64,000 nt of DNA from Allofournierella massiliensis (GCF_021531255.1 NZ_JAFBIO010000001.1:124001-188000); one strand, 5' to 3'. Positions 1 to 9,620 are shown, counted from the first letter of the stretch. A program made the numbers and translations. The notes: a model not told the origin generated them from the letters alone.

Positions 1-1
1 G

Positions 2-451
2 GAAGAGCTGGTGCGTCCGGTGATTGAAAGCATGGGCCTTGGCCTGCGGCTGTGGGATGTGCGCTTTGAAAAGGAAGGCCCGGACTGGTATCTGCGGATC
101 CTCATTGATCGGGATGAACCGCTGGATACGGATACCTGCGCCCTGGTAAGCCATGCCATCGATCCGGTGATCGATGAGGCCGACCCCATCGACCAGAGCT
201 ATTTTATGGAGGTGGGCAGCCCCGGCCTGGGCCGCCGCCTTACCCGCCCGGAGCACTATGAGCAGCTGCAGGGGCAGAAGGTGGCTGTGCGGCTCATCCG
301 CCCCCTGGAAAACGGCATGCGGGAATTCGAAGGGATCCTGCAGGGCCGGCAGGACAGCCTGGTGACGGTGGATACCCCCCAGGGGCCGGTGAGTTTTGAG
401 GCCGGCGCAGCCAGCTATGTGAAGCTGTGCGACGACGAGGACCTGTTTTAA
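2..451 (+). CDS. rimP: Ribosome maturation factor RimP (5' end cut by window)
   Basis: RimP assists maturation of the 30S subunit in the cytoplasm. The frame is open from base 2 and reads EELVRPVIESMGL, the usual first helix of the family, so the true start lies before the window; the GTG at 11 is only an internal codon. The middle contains the conserved stretch FMEVGSPGLGRRLTRPEHY and the C-terminal part is the small SH3-like barrel (QGRQDSLVTVDTPQGPVSF). It is followed 121 bp later by nusA, the normal Firmicutes order, and is probably cotranscribed with it. Confidence 0.93.
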   Translation, partial: EELVRPVIESMGLGLRLWDVRFEKEGPDWYLRILIDRDEPLDTDTCALVSHAIDPVIDEADPIDQSYFMEVGSPGLGRRLTRPEHYEQLQGQKVAVRLIRPLENGMREFEGILQGRQDSLVTVDTPQGPVSFEAGAASYVKLCDDEDLF

Positions 452-572
452 GGCCCGGGGCCCGGCAAGGAAAAGGGCCGGCCCCTGAAGATGGATGGCA
501 GATTGAGGAAAATCGAAAGGAATCCCCGGCCGGCAAGGCCAGGCGGGATCTCGAACAGGAGGAAACCGGAAA

Positions 573-1646
573 ATGAATGCAGAATTTTTTGAAGCCCTGT
601 CCATGCTGGAAAAGGAGAGAGGGCTTTCCGCCGATTACCTGGTGGAAAAGATTGCCAACGCCATCGTGATCGCGGTGAAGAAGGATTACGAGGTGGAGGA
701 TGACAACGTACTGGTGGAGATCGACCCGGCCCGGGGCCGCTTCAGCGTTTCCCTGGTGCGGGACATCGTGGAAGAGGTGGAAAATCACAACACCCAGGTG
801 AGCCTGGCCGAGGCCCAGGAAGTCCGCAAGAGCTATAAGCTGGGCGACCGGATGGTGACTCCCCTCAAGACCAAGGAGTTCGGCCGTATTGCCGCCCAGA
901 CCGCCAAGCATGTGATCCGTCAGGGCATCCGGGAGGCCGAACGCAGCCAGCAGTTCAGCGAGATGCAGTCCAAGGCCCATGAGCTGATCACCGCCACCGT
1001 CACCCGGGTAGATCCGGCCAGAGGCATTGTGGCCCTGGATCTGGGCAAGGGCGGCGAGGCCATCCTGCCCCGGAACGAGCAGGTGCCCGGCGAGGAGTAC
1101 ACCGAGGGCCAGCATGTGCAGGTGTATGTGGTGGATGTGACCGTCACCGAGCGGGGTCCCCGGGTGATGATCAGCCGCACCCATCCCGGCCTTGTGAAGC
1201 GGATGTTTGAGATGGAAGTGCCCGAGATCTTCGACGGCACCGTGGAAATCAAGGCCATCAGCCGGGAAGCCGGCATGCGCACCAAGATGGCGGTGTACAG
1301 CAAGGATGAGAACGTGGATCCGGTGGGCGCCTGCATCGGCGCACACGGCGCCCGTGTGGCCAAGATCGTGGAAGAGCTGAACGGGGAGAAGATCGACATT
1401 GTCAAGTGGAGTGAGGATGTGAGCGAGTTCATCAGCGCCGCCCTCAGCCCCGCCCGGGTGCTGAAGGTGGAGATCCTGGACGGCGACACCCGCGCCTGCA
1501 AGGTGACCGTGCCGGATAACCAGCTGAGCCTGGCCATCGGCAACAAGGGCCAGAATGCCCGCCTGTGTGCCCGCCTGACCGGCTACAACATCGATATCCG
1601 CCCCGAGAGCGGCTACTACGGCGAGGAGCCGGACGAGAAGGCCTGA
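573..1646 (+). CDS. nusA: Transcription termination/antitermination factor NusA
   Basis: NusA binds RNA polymerase and nascent RNA and modulates pausing, termination and antitermination. The 357 residues fit the short Firmicutes form, without the C-terminal acidic repeats of E. coli. Domains in order: N-terminal polymerase-binding domain (about 1-125), S1 domain (about 138-200, starting ITATVTRVDPARG), KH1 (about 230-300, with GACIGAHGARV) and KH2 (about 305-345, with LAIGNKGQNARL). The ATG is preceded by AGGAGG with good spacing. It lies between rimP and rnpM in the standard translation-factor operon. Confidence 0.97.
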   Translation: MNAEFFEALSMLEKERGLSADYLVEKIANAIVIAVKKDYEVEDDNVLVEIDPARGRFSVSLVRDIVEEVENHNTQVSLAEAQEVRKSYKLGDRMVTPLKTKEFGRIAAQTAKHVIRQGIREAERSQQFSEMQSKAHELITATVTRVDPARGIVALDLGKGGEAILPRNEQVPGEEYTEGQHVQVYVVDVTVTERGPRVMISRTHPGLVKRMFEMEVPEIFDGTVEIKAISREAGMRTKMAVYSKDENVDPVGACIGAHGARVAKIVEELNGEKIDIVKWSEDVSEFISAALSPARVLKVEILDGDTRACKVTVPDNQLSLAIGNKGQNARLCARLTGYNIDIRPESGYYGEEPDEKA

Positions 1647-1695
1647 AAAGCCGGATAAAACACAGACCTCAACAAGAAGGAGCTGAATCAGATCC

Positions 1696-1974
1696 ATGCA
1701 ACCGAAAAAGATCCCCATCCGCCGCTGTGTGGGCTGCGGAGAGGGCAAGCCGAAAAAAGAACTGGTGCGCGTGGTGCGGAGTGCGGCCGGCGAAGTGAAT
1801 CTGGACCTGACCGGCCGGATGCCGGGCCGGGGCGCTTACCTGTGCCGGGATACGGAATGCCTGCGCAAGGCCCGCAAGGCCCGCCGGCTGGAAAAGGAAT
1901 TTTCCCAGGCCATTCCCGATGAAGTGTATGACCGGCTGGAAAAAGAGCTGGGAGGCGCGGATCATGAGCAATGA
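1696..1974 (+). CDS. rnpM: RNase P modulator RnpM (YlxR family)
   Basis: Small basic cytoplasmic protein of the YlxR family, recently linked in Bacillus to binding of the RNase P RNA. The signature RRCVGCGEGKPKKELVR near the N-terminus and GRGAYLC at about residues 44-50 are both present. At 92 residues it has normal length. An AGAAGGAG box lies 13 bases before the ATG, a slightly long spacing. Its end overlaps the next gene (ylxQ) by 11 bases, which suggests translational coupling. The presumed target RNA, rnpB, is also in this window (44981-45330). Confidence 0.93.
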   Translation: MQPKKIPIRRCVGCGEGKPKKELVRVVRSAAGEVNLDLTGRMPGRGAYLCRDTECLRKARKARRLEKEFSQAIPDEVYDRLEKELGGADHEQ

Positions 1975-2269
1975 GCAGGCGCTTTTCGGTGCCCTGGGCC
2001 TCTGCCGCAAGGCAGGCAGGCTTGTGATGGGATTTGACGCGGTCTGTGATGAAGTATACAGGGGCAGGGTGACGCTGGTGCTTACCGCTGCCGATCTGAG
2101 CCCCAAAACCCTTGCGCGGCTGCAGAGAGCCTGTGAGGGAGCGGCCGAGGTGCTTGCCATGCCGCTTACCCAGGAAGATCTTTGCCCCATCAGCAGAAAG
2201 CCGGTGGGCGTATACGGCGTGGCCGATGAAAATCTGGCCAGCCTGTGCCGCGGACATCTTGTGAAATAA
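1964..2269 (+). CDS. ylxQ: L7Ae/L30e-family RNA-binding protein YlxQ
   Basis: Member of the L7Ae/L30e/S12e/Gadd45 fold, a small kink-turn RNA binder usually encoded between rnpM and infB. The 101 residues contain the family pattern ALGLCRKAGRLVMGFDAV near the N-terminus and an acidic-hydrophobic core TLVLTAADLSPKT. I chose the ATG at 1964 because GGAGGCG lies just upstream and the alignable protein begins there; an upstream in-frame ATG at 1919 would lie deep inside rnpM. Precise function is not established in most species. Confidence 0.9.
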   Translation: MSNEQALFGALGLCRKAGRLVMGFDAVCDEVYRGRVTLVLTAADLSPKTLARLQRACEGAAEVLAMPLTQEDLCPISRKPVGVYGVADENLASLCRGHLVK

Positions 2270-2293
2270 CATCGATCAAGGAGGATATAGCCC

Positions 2294-4708
2294 ATGCCGA
2301 AGGAAGAATTTGTCATTAAATATAAAGTGAGCGACCTGGCCAAGGACCTGAACATGGCGCCCAAGCAGATCCTGGATCAGCTGGCGGCCCAAGGAGGCGA
2401 GGCCAAGAAGGTGAGCAGCAACCTCACCGAAAACGAGCTGAACTACCTGCTGGAGCATTACACCCAGGCCAATCAGGAGCCCAATCTGGAAGCCTACCTG
2501 AACTCGGCCAGCAAGCCCCAGCCCAAGAAAGAGGAGCCCCGCCGCCAGGAAAACAAGGCCGGCGAGCAGAACGGCAAAAAGCAGAAGGCCAAGCAGCCCG
2601 CTGCCGGCCCCAAGCAGCCCAAGCGCCAGACCGTGAGCTTGGCCGAGGCCGCCAAGGCTGTGGGCGCGGTGCCCGCATCCGGCAAAAAAGAGGCCGCCCC
2701 GGTGGAGTCGGTGGAGGTCAAGCGGGATACCGTCATGGTGGATACCCGTACCGTGGATGTGAACCTGGATAAGTTCAACGAGAAGTACAACGACCTGGCC
2801 AGCACCAAAAATGTGGAAAACCGCCGCAAGCCCACCCCTGCCGGCAACAAGCAGAAGTTCAACAACCAGCGCAAGAACCGCCAGCAGCCCTTCCAGAAAA
2901 AGCGGGAGAGCGAGGCCGAGCGGCTGCAGCGCATCCAGCTGGAAAAGGCCCGCAAGGCTCAGCTGAAGATCTCCATTCCCGAAGAGATCACGGTGGGCGA
3001 GCTGGCCACCCGCCTGAAGAAGACGGCCGCCGAGGTCATCAAGAAGTTCATGCAGATGGGCGAGATGCACGCCATCAGCGATGTGGTGGACTTCGATTCC
3101 GCCGCCCTCATCGCCGAGGAATTCCACGCCAAGGTGGAGCGGGAGGTCCATGTTTCCATCGAGGAGCGCCTGTTTGAGACCGAGCAGGACGCCGCTGAGG
3201 ATCTGGTGAGCCGTCCCCCTGTCGTGGTGGTCATGGGCCATGTAGACCACGGCAAGACCAGCATCCTGGACGCTATCCGCAAGACCAATGTGACCGCGGG
3301 CGAGGCCGGCGGCATCACCCAGGCCATCGGCGCCTATCAGGTCAAGGTTAACGACCAGCTCATCACCTTCCTGGATACCCCGGGCCATGAGGCCTTCACC
3401 TCCATGCGTGCCCGCGGCGCCAACATGACCGATATCGCGGTGCTGGTGGTGGCTGCCGACGACGGCATCATGCCCCAGACCGTGGAGTCCATCAACCATG
3501 CCAAGGCGGCCGGCGTCACCGTGATCGTGGCCATCAACAAGATGGATAAGCCCACCGCCAACCCCGAGCAGGTCAAGGAGCAGCTCACCAAATACGAGCT
3601 GGTGCCCGAGGAGTGGGGCGGCGACACCATCTGCGTGCCGGTTTCCGCCCTGACTGGCATGGGCATCAACGACCTGCTGGAGAACATCCTGCTGGTGGCT
3701 GAGATGAAGGAGCTGAAAGCCAACCCCAACCGCCGCGGCAAGGGCAGCGTGGTAGAGGCCCGGCTGGACAAGGGCCAGGGCCCCGTGGCCACCGTGCTGG
3801 TCCAGAACGGCACCCTCCACAAGGGCGACTGCCTGATCGCGGGCACCGCCGTGGGCCGTGTGCGTACCATGCGCAACGACAAGGGCGCCTATATTGAGGA
3901 AGCCGGCCCCTCCACCCCTGTGGAGATCACCGGCCTGACCGAGGTACCGGAAGCCGGCGATCAGTTCGAGGCGGTGGCCGACGAGCGGCTGGCCCGTGAA
4001 CTGGCCGACAAGCGCGCCGAGGAAGCCAAAGAAAAGCAGTTTGCCAGCTACACCAAGGTCACCCTGGATAACCTGTTCAGCCAGATCGCCGAGGGCGAGC
4101 GCAAGGAGCTGGCCATCGTGGTCAAGGCGGACGTGCAGGGAAGCGCCGAGGCTGTGAAGCAGAGCCTGGAGAAGATCTCCAACGACGAGGTGCGGGTGCG
4201 GGTCATCCATGCCGGCGTGGGCGCCATCAGCAAGAGCGACGTGACCCTGGCCGATGCCTCCAACGCCATCATCATCGGCTTCAATGTGCGCCCCGATGCG
4301 GTGGCCAAGGAAGAAGCCGCCCAGGCCAACGTGGAAATGCGGATGTACCGGGTCATTTACGACGCCATCAACGATGTGACCGACGCTATGAAGGGCATGC
4401 TGGCACCCAAGATCCGTGAGGTGGAGATCGGCACCCTGGAAGTGCGCCAGGTCTACAAGATTTCCAGTGTGGGCACCGTGGCCGGCTGCCGTGTTACCTC
4501 CGGCAAGGTCACCCGGGATGCCAAGATCCGCATTGTGCGGGACGGCATTGTCATGGCCGAGGACGAGATCGCCAGCCTGCGGCGCTTCAAGGATGACGCC
4601 AAAGAGGTGGCCGAGGGCTTTGAGTGCGGCGTGACCCTGGAAAAATTCGCCGACATCAAGGAAGGCGACGTATACGAAGCCTTCAAACTGGAAGAATATC
4701 GGGATTGA
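2294..4708 (+). CDS. infB: Translation initiation factor IF-2
   Basis: GTPase that places fMet-tRNA on the 30S subunit and promotes subunit joining. The 804 residues include an IF2_N domain (about 8-55), a long charged, Lys/Gln/Pro-rich linker (about 60-215), a second IF2_N-like domain (about 225-290) and the G domain with G1 GHVDHGKTS (about 314-322), G3 DTPGHEAFT (about 361) and G4 NKMD (about 415). Elongation-factor-like barrels and the C-terminal fMet-tRNA-binding domain follow. The RBS is AAGGAGG ahead of the ATG. Full length, no oddities. Confidence 0.98.
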   Translation: MPKEEFVIKYKVSDLAKDLNMAPKQILDQLAAQGGEAKKVSSNLTENELNYLLEHYTQANQEPNLEAYLNSASKPQPKKEEPRRQENKAGEQNGKKQKAKQPAAGPKQPKRQTVSLAEAAKAVGAVPASGKKEAAPVESVEVKRDTVMVDTRTVDVNLDKFNEKYNDLASTKNVENRRKPTPAGNKQKFNNQRKNRQQPFQKKRESEAERLQRIQLEKARKAQLKISIPEEITVGELATRLKKTAAEVIKKFMQMGEMHAISDVVDFDSAALIAEEFHAKVEREVHVSIEERLFETEQDAAEDLVSRPPVVVVMGHVDHGKTSILDAIRKTNVTAGEAGGITQAIGAYQVKVNDQLITFLDTPGHEAFTSMRARGANMTDIAVLVVAADDGIMPQTVESINHAKAAGVTVIVAINKMDKPTANPEQVKEQLTKYELVPEEWGGDTICVPVSALTGMGINDLLENILLVAEMKELKANPNRRGKGSVVEARLDKGQGPVATVLVQNGTLHKGDCLIAGTAVGRVRTMRNDKGAYIEEAGPSTPVEITGLTEVPEAGDQFEAVADERLARELADKRAEEAKEKQFASYTKVTLDNLFSQIAEGERKELAIVVKADVQGSAEAVKQSLEKISNDEVRVRVIHAGVGAISKSDVTLADASNAIIIGFNVRPDAVAKEEAAQANVEMRMYRVIYDAINDVTDAMKGMLAPKIREVEIGTLEVRQVYKISSVGTVAGCRVTSGKVTRDAKIRIVRDGIVMAEDEIASLRRFKDDAKEVAEGFECGVTLEKFADIKEGDVYEAFKLEEYRD

Positions 4709-4826
4709 TGGCAAGGGCAGCTGCTCTGTCCCCCTGATGGGGGAGGGCAGCCGGCCGCCGTCCGTCCGGGCGGGGGAAAAGCCCGGCCCAAGGGCCGATG
4801 CGTTGGCCTGAAGAAAGGAGAAGCTC

Positions 4827-5201
4827 ATGCCTACCAAAAATCAGGGCCGGATGGCCCAGGATATGAAACGGGAGCTTATCGGAATTATCAGCCAGATGAA
4901 GGACCCGCGGCTCAGCGGCGGACTTCTGACGGTGACCCGGCTGGATGTTACGCCGGACCTGGATGTGGCCAAGGTGCATGTGAGCGTCATGAACGCCCCC
5001 GAAGGGGCCAAGAGCGTGGTGGATGCCCTCAACAAGGCATCCGGCCATGTGCGCACCGAGATCAGCCGCCGGATGCATATCCGCAAAGCCCCTCGTTTTG
5101 TCTTCACGCTGGACGAGGGCGCAGCCTATGCGGCCCACATCAATGAACTGCTGGCCGGCCTGCCCCACAGCGAGGCGGAAACCGGTTCGGAGAAAGAATA
5201 A
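4827..5201 (+). CDS. rbfA: 30S ribosome-binding factor RbfA
   Basis: RbfA binds immature 30S subunits near helix 1 of 16S rRNA and aids cold adaptation and maturation. The 124-residue protein has the KH-like family pattern: MAQDMKRELIGIISQMKDPRL at the N-terminus, then VTRLDVTPDLDVAKVHVSV and a C-terminal IRKAPRFVFTLDEG. The start has an AAAGGAG box. The 118 bp between infB and this gene are very GC-rich with several possible stems but no T-run, so I expect read-through from infB. Confidence 0.95.
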   Translation: MPTKNQGRMAQDMKRELIGIISQMKDPRLSGGLLTVTRLDVTPDLDVAKVHVSVMNAPEGAKSVVDALNKASGHVRTEISRRMHIRKAPRFVFTLDEGAAYAAHINELLAGLPHSEAETGSEKE

Positions 5202-5261
5202 GCGCGTTTTATCGAAGGCGTGCGGGGCGTGGGGCCCCGGGCAGAACGCCGGGAGGAGAAT

Positions 5262-6245
5262 ATGACTGAGGCATTGAGTCTGGAGCAGGCGGCGCAGCGC
5301 CTGAAAGAACAGGATCGGATCCTGATCCTGTGCCATAAGAATCCGGACGGAGACACCATCGGCACCGGTGCGGCCCTGTGCAAGGCGCTTTTGGCGCTGG
5401 AAAAGGAAGCGGCTGTATTTTGCAGCGACCCGATCCCGGCCATGTATGAGTATATGCAGATCCAGCGGTATACCGGGCAGTGGACGCCGGAGTATATCGT
5501 GGCGGTGGATGTGGCAGGTATTCAGCTGTTTGGGGATGCGGCCCAGCCGTATCAGGACCGGGTAGACCTGTGCATTGACCATCATGCCACCAATTCCGGT
5601 TATGCGGATGCCACCTATCTGGATGCGGAAGCCGCCGCTGCGGCCGAGATCATGGTGCGTCTGGTGGATCTTCTGGGGGTGGAACTGACCCCCGAACTGG
5701 CAGACTGCCTGTATACCGGCATTGCCACCGATACCGGATGCTTCCGGTTCAGCAATACCGGCGCCGAGACCCACCGCACCGCTGCCCGCCTTATGGATGC
5801 GGGGGCAAGGGTGAGCGAACTGAACACCCTGCTGTTTGAAAACCGCAGCCGGCAGCGGATCGTGGCGGAAAAAATTGCCCTGCAGAACCTGGAATACCAT
5901 TTTGACGGCCGCTGTGCCCTCACCTTCCTCACAAGGGAGGAGATCACTCTCAGCCAGGTGGCCCCCGAGGAGCTGGAAGATCTCACCAGCCTGCCCCGTA
6001 CCATTGAAGGGGTGGACGTGGGTATCACCCTGCGCCAGCAGCCCGGCGGCAGCTATAAGGTCAGCATCCGCACGGCCGGTGCGGCCGATGCCCGGGTGAT
6101 TGCCCAGCATTTGGGCGGCGGCGGTCATGCCCGGGCGGCGGGCTGCGAGCTTATGGGCAATCTGGATAATACCAAGGCGGCAGTTCTGGCCGAGGTGGAG
6201 CGGGAGTTCCGGCGCCAGGAACAGCTGAAGCAAGAGGAGCAGTAA
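5262..6245 (+). CDS. nrnA: DHH-family bifunctional oligoribonuclease/PAP phosphatase (NrnA-like)
   Basis: Cytoplasmic DHH/DHHA1 phosphodiesterase of the NrnA type, which degrades nanoRNA and often dephosphorylates pAp. In 327 residues it shows the metal motif NPDGDTIG (about 27-34), the DHH motif in DHHATNS (about 106) and the DHHA1 signature GGGGHARAAG near residue 290. I place the start at the ATG at 5262, preceded by GGGAGGAG; the open frame extends upstream without a good RBS. Its position after rbfA is typical of Clostridia. Substrate preference cannot be read from sequence alone. Confidence 0.92.
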   Translation: MTEALSLEQAAQRLKEQDRILILCHKNPDGDTIGTGAALCKALLALEKEAAVFCSDPIPAMYEYMQIQRYTGQWTPEYIVAVDVAGIQLFGDAAQPYQDRVDLCIDHHATNSGYADATYLDAEAAAAAEIMVRLVDLLGVELTPELADCLYTGIATDTGCFRFSNTGAETHRTAARLMDAGARVSELNTLLFENRSRQRIVAEKIALQNLEYHFDGRCALTFLTREEITLSQVAPEELEDLTSLPRTIEGVDVGITLRQQPGGSYKVSIRTAGAADARVIAQHLGGGGHARAAGCELMGNLDNTKAAVLAEVEREFRRQEQLKQEEQ

Positions 6246-6249
6246 TCCC

Positions 6250-7391
6250 ATGCAGACAACGCGGGAAGAAACCTGGCTGTATGCTGCGGCAAAGCGAGTG
6301 GTGCTGGTGATCAGCCGGCTGAGCGCGCTTTTGTGTGTGTATCTGAATTATAAGATCGCGGACCTTGCCTTCGGAAGTGTTCGAGTCAATGTACTGACAA
6401 TGTTCTGTACGGCGGCCTTCTTCCCCATGGTCTTTCTCACATCCATGATTTATGGGGATCTGCCTTCCTGGGTGCTGTGCTGGCTGTCGGTATGGCTGAC
6501 CATGAAAGCCCTGAAAGGGGAGAGCGCGGACCTGCGCTGGCTGGTGCCGGTACCCTTTTGTCTGCTTCTGGCCAATGTGATCCGGGGCGTGGCTTTGCTG
6601 TGGTGTCTTTCCATTGGAATCGTGCTGGTGGTATATGCCCTTGGCAAGCGATATCGCAGCAGGACGCGTGTGTTCCTGCTGGCGTTTGCGGCGGCCATCC
6701 TGGCGGCGGGTTTGTGTTCCGGCGCCCTGCTGCATCGCTATGTGGAGTTCCGCTCCGGCTATTCTCTGGATAAAGGGACCCCGAAAAGCAGCTGGATCGC
6801 CATGGCCTGCAGGAAGGAAGACGGAGCTGCGGAGGCTATAACCCCTGGGGCGAAAACGTCTATACCATATATTCTCACTATGACTATGATGTGGCCAATG
6901 TGAAAAACATACAGAACATCAAAAGAAGCTTGTCGGGCTTTGCGGAAGATCCCGGCTATGCCCTGTACTTTTTCCATAACAAATTGGCAACAGAATGGGC
7001 AGACCCTACCTATCAAAGCCTGCAGGCGGATTATTACGAAGAACCGGAAGGGCAGGCCGGCAATTCTCTTTCCAGGCGTTTTTTCTTCGGGAAAGAGAAA
7101 AATGCCCTGATCGCCTGGCTCAATCTGTATCAGAATGTTTTGTATCTGGCAGCATTGCTGGGGGTGACGCTTTTCCTGAGAAAGGATCATCAGAAACTGG
7201 AGGCGCTGCTGCCCCTGGTGGTGTTTCTGGCAGGGTTTTGGTTCTATCTGATCTGGGAGACCCGGGCAAGATATGTAACGCCCTTTGTAATCAGCCTGAT
7301 CCCGGTGGCGGCGTACGGACTGTGCAGGCTGTTTGAGCAAATCTCCCATATAAAAAAGAAAGCAGCGGTAGAAAAATGCAAGGCATACTGA
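6250..7391 (+). pseudogene. Frameshifted, N-terminally short GT39-like membrane protein
   Basis: Remnant of a multi-spanning membrane protein resembling the C-terminal two thirds of glycosyltransferase-39-type proteins of Firmicutes. Frame 1 runs from the ATG at 6250 (RBS AAGAGGAG inside nrnA) through several hydrophobic helices to KSSWIAM. Homology then continues in another frame: from base 6804 the reading is GLQEGRRSCGGYNPWGEN, followed by VYTIYSHYDYDVANVKNIQN and on to 7391. One missing G after the ATG at 6802 explains the shift. The first luminal loop with the catalytic acidic residues, normally found before the first helix seen here, is absent. The 3' end overlaps truB by 16 bases. Either a true pseudogene or a sequencing error on an already partial gene. 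Confidence 0.7.
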
Positions 7392-8251
7392 TTGTGGACA
7401 AACCCCAGGGCTGGACAAGCTTTGACGTGGTGGCCAAGCTCCGTCGGGTGCTGGGCACCCGAAAAATCGGCCATTCCGGTACCCTGGACCCCATGGCTAC
7501 CGGGGTTTTGCCGGTCTTTGCGGGGCAGGCAGCCCGGGCAGTGGATATGCAGGCCGACCATGATAAGACCTATGAGGCTACCCTGCTCCTGGGCAGCCGT
7601 ACCGACACTGGGGATATTACTGGTCAGGTGCTGGAAAGCAGCCCGGTGACGGTGGGGGAGAAGGAGCTGTTGGAAGTTCTGCCCCGCTTTGTGGGGCCCC
7701 AGATGCAGCTGCCCCCCATGTACTCGGCGGTAAAAATCAACGGCCAGCCCCTTTACAAGGCCGCCCGCCAGGGCAAAGAGGTGGAGCGCCAGCCCCGGCC
7801 GGTGGAGATTTATTCCCTGCGGTACTTGGGCCAGGCAGGGGAAAATGAGTACCGGCTGGAGATCGCCTGCAGCAAAGGCACCTATGTGCGGGTGCTGCTG
7901 GAAGAGATCGGCCGGGCTATAGGGGTGCCGGCCACCATGTCGGCCCTGCGCCGCACCCGGGCCGGGATCTATGGGCTGGAACAGAGCCATCCTCTGGAAG
8001 AGATCCTCCGGGCAGGGGAAGAGGGTCGGCTGGAATCCTGGCTTTTGCCGGTGGATACGGTGTTTGAGCGCTTTTCCCCTGTGACGGTGAGCCCGGAAAT
8101 TGAAAAGAGGCTCCGGAACGGCGCGCCCACCTACAAGTTCCGTAAGCCGGATGGAGTCTATCGCCTGTATACGGCGGAAGGATTCTGGGGCCTGGGCCGG
8201 GTAGAGGATCATGTACTTCGGGTGGAAAAGAGTTTTTGTGAAAGGGAGTGA
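7376..8251 (+). CDS. truB: tRNA pseudouridine(55) synthase TruB
   Basis: TruB forms pseudouridine 55 in the T loop of tRNAs. The 291 residues carry the catalytic motif GHSGTLDPMATGVL with the nucleophilic aspartate at residue 38, and the later conserved segments MYSAVKINGQPLYKAAR and CSKGTYVRVLLEEIG. Length fits the Firmicutes form. The start lies inside the 3' end of the preceding membrane-protein remnant, with only a weak purine-rich RBS, so translation may be coupled to upstream reading. It overlaps ribF by 4 bases (GTGA). Confidence 0.96.
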   Translation: MQGILIVDKPQGWTSFDVVAKLRRVLGTRKIGHSGTLDPMATGVLPVFAGQAARAVDMQADHDKTYEATLLLGSRTDTGDITGQVLESSPVTVGEKELLEVLPRFVGPQMQLPPMYSAVKINGQPLYKAARQGKEVERQPRPVEIYSLRYLGQAGENEYRLEIACSKGTYVRVLLEEIGRAIGVPATMSALRRTRAGIYGLEQSHPLEEILRAGEEGRLESWLLPVDTVFERFSPVTVSPEIEKRLRNGAPTYKFRKPDGVYRLYTAEGFWGLGRVEDHVLRVEKSFCERE

Positions 8252-9171
8252 ACCCTGTGCAGTATTTTGAACACCTGGCGGAACTGCCGGCCCCTCAGGG
8301 GTCCAGCGTGGCGCTGGGATATTTCGACGGCCTGCACATTGGGCATCAGACGGTGGTTCGCCGGGCAGTGGAAAAGGCGCAGAAAAAGGGCCTTGTGCCC
8401 GCTCTGTTCACCTTCCGTCTGCCGGAGGAAAGCCGAATCAAGGGGCCTCGGCTGCTTTCCACCGAGCGCAAACACCAGCGGGCCGCAGGCCTTGGGGTGG
8501 AATTGTATATGGCCCCGGATTTTGAGGAGTTCTGCGGTTTTTCTCCGGAAGAATTCGTGGAAAAAATCCTCATTGATTGTTACCATGCCAAAGAGGTATT
8601 CTGTGGGGAAAACTTTACTTTCGGCAGCAAAAAAAGCGGGAATGTGAAGGTGCTGGCCCAGCTCTGTGCCCAGAAAGGCATCGGGGTCACAGTACTGCCC
8701 CTGCTGGAATATGAGGGACAGCCGGTGAGCAGCACCCGCATCCGCAAAGCTCTGGAAGATGGGGAGGTGGAACTGGCCAACGCCCTTCTGGGGGCGCCCT
8801 ACCAGATCGACTTCCCGGTACGCCGGGGCAAGGGGCTGGGGCACACCCTGGGCTTCCCCACCATCAACCAGCACTACCCGGCGGGGTTTCAGACCCCTCG
8901 GGAAGGGGTGTATATCACCCGCACCTGGGTGGATGGGGTGTGGTACCCCAGCGCCACCGGCTATGGCACCCGGCCCACCGTGAATGGGGTGCTGCCCACC
9001 TGCGAGACCTTCCTGCCCGGCTATGAGGGCAGCCTGTACGGTCAGAGCCCGGTGGTGGAGTTTTACCGTTATCTCTGGCCCACCCGCAAATTTGAAAATT
9101 TGCAGCAGCTTACCGACTGCGTGATGGAGGCAGCCAGAGAATCCCGGGAATTCTTCGCCTCCCAGCCCTGA
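8248..9171 (+). CDS. ribF: Bifunctional riboflavin kinase/FMN adenylyltransferase RibF
   Basis: Converts riboflavin to FMN and FMN to FAD. The N-terminal adenylyltransferase (about 1-180) has GYFDGLHIGHQ, the nucleotidyltransferase HxGH box, and SSTRIRKALEDG. The C-terminal riboflavin kinase domain (about 185-305) has GKGLGHTLGFPTINQ and YGTRPTVNG. The start is a GTG in the GTGA overlap with the truB stop, with AAAGGGAG just upstream. The truB-ribF pair at the end of the nusA-infB operon is standard in Firmicutes. Confidence 0.95.
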   Translation: MNPVQYFEHLAELPAPQGSSVALGYFDGLHIGHQTVVRRAVEKAQKKGLVPALFTFRLPEESRIKGPRLLSTERKHQRAAGLGVELYMAPDFEEFCGFSPEEFVEKILIDCYHAKEVFCGENFTFGSKKSGNVKVLAQLCAQKGIGVTVLPLLEYEGQPVSSTRIRKALEDGEVELANALLGAPYQIDFPVRRGKGLGHTLGFPTINQHYPAGFQTPREGVYITRTWVDGVWYPSATGYGTRPTVNGVLPTCETFLPGYEGSLYGQSPVVEFYRYLWPTRKFENLQQLTDCVMEAARESREFFASQP

Positions 9172-9229
9172 ACGGGCCGAAAGAAGGCTGAATTTTTTTC
9201 GGCAAAGGCAAAAATAATTTTGAAAAAGA

Positions 9230-9258
9230 TTGTATTTGCTTTTGCCGGATGATATAAT
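9230..9258 (+). promoter_or_regulatory. Sigma-A promoter for rpsO
   Basis: TTGTAT at 9230-9235, a 17-bp spacer and a perfect TATAAT at 9253-9258. It lies in an AT-rich stretch after ribF and about 100 bp before the rpsO start, leaving a structured leader. Confidence 0.75.
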
Positions 9259-9265
9259 ATCAAAG

Positions 9266-9345
9266 ATACCGCGGCCCGGTTCAGGGCGTATGCCCCTTTT
9301 GGGGAGGACCGATGCCCTCTGCTGCGCTGCCGGCAAATTCAGAAA
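9266..9345 (+). promoter_or_regulatory. Candidate S15 autoregulatory leader
   Basis: The leader between the promoter and rpsO can form alternative GC-rich hairpins: GGGC/GCCC around GTAT, or CCCC/GGGG around TTTT, plus a distal GGGCAT/ATGCCC pairing. S15 leaders in several phyla are three-way junctions or pseudoknots bound by S15. Here the match is only positional and by possible pairing, not by a recognised consensus. Confidence 0.35.
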
Positions 9346-9358
9346 AGAGGTTTGGAAA

Positions 9359-9613
9359 ATGGATAAGAAAACGATCATCGAAACTTACCGTCTGAGCGAG
9401 ACCGATACCGGTTCTCCCGAGGTTCAGGTGGCTCTGCTCACCGCTCGTATCAACCATCTGAACGAGCATCTGGCTGCCAACCACAACGACCATCACAGCC
9501 GCCGCGGCCTGCTGAAAATGGTCGGTCAGCGCCGGAACCTGCTGGCTTACCTGCAGAAGAAGGACATCGAGCGTTACCGCGCCCTGATCGCGAAACTCGG
9601 CCTGCGTAAGTAA
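9359..9613 (+). CDS. rpsO: 30S ribosomal protein S15
   Basis: Primary 16S rRNA-binding protein of the small-subunit platform. The 84-residue product is slightly shorter than the usual 88-89. It contains the family signature [21 protein letters not shown] and [21 protein letters not shown], which form the helices contacting the 16S three-way junction. The ATG at 9359 is preceded by AAGAGG. The gene has its own promoter and a strong terminator, so it is mainly a single-gene unit ahead of pnp. Confidence 0.97.
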   Translation: MDKKTIIETYRLSETDTGSPEVQVALLTARINHLNEHLAANHNDHHSRRGLLKMVGQRRNLLAYLQKKDIERYRALIAKLGLRK

Positions 9614-9620
9614 GAAACCA

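Noticed and set aside
2276-4837. 853-codon open frame antisense to infB
   Set aside because: His/Gly/Leu-rich composition is the mirror of GC-rich coding DNA; no RBS, and infB is certain. The same applies to the long frames opposite pnp (9791-12088), the V-ATPase genes and the dTDP-sugar genes.
6800-6810. Programmed -1 frameshift joining the two halves of the GT39-like gene
   Set aside because: No slippery heptamer or downstream pseudoknot is visible, and the protein also lacks its N-terminus; a simple deletion or sequencing error is more likely.
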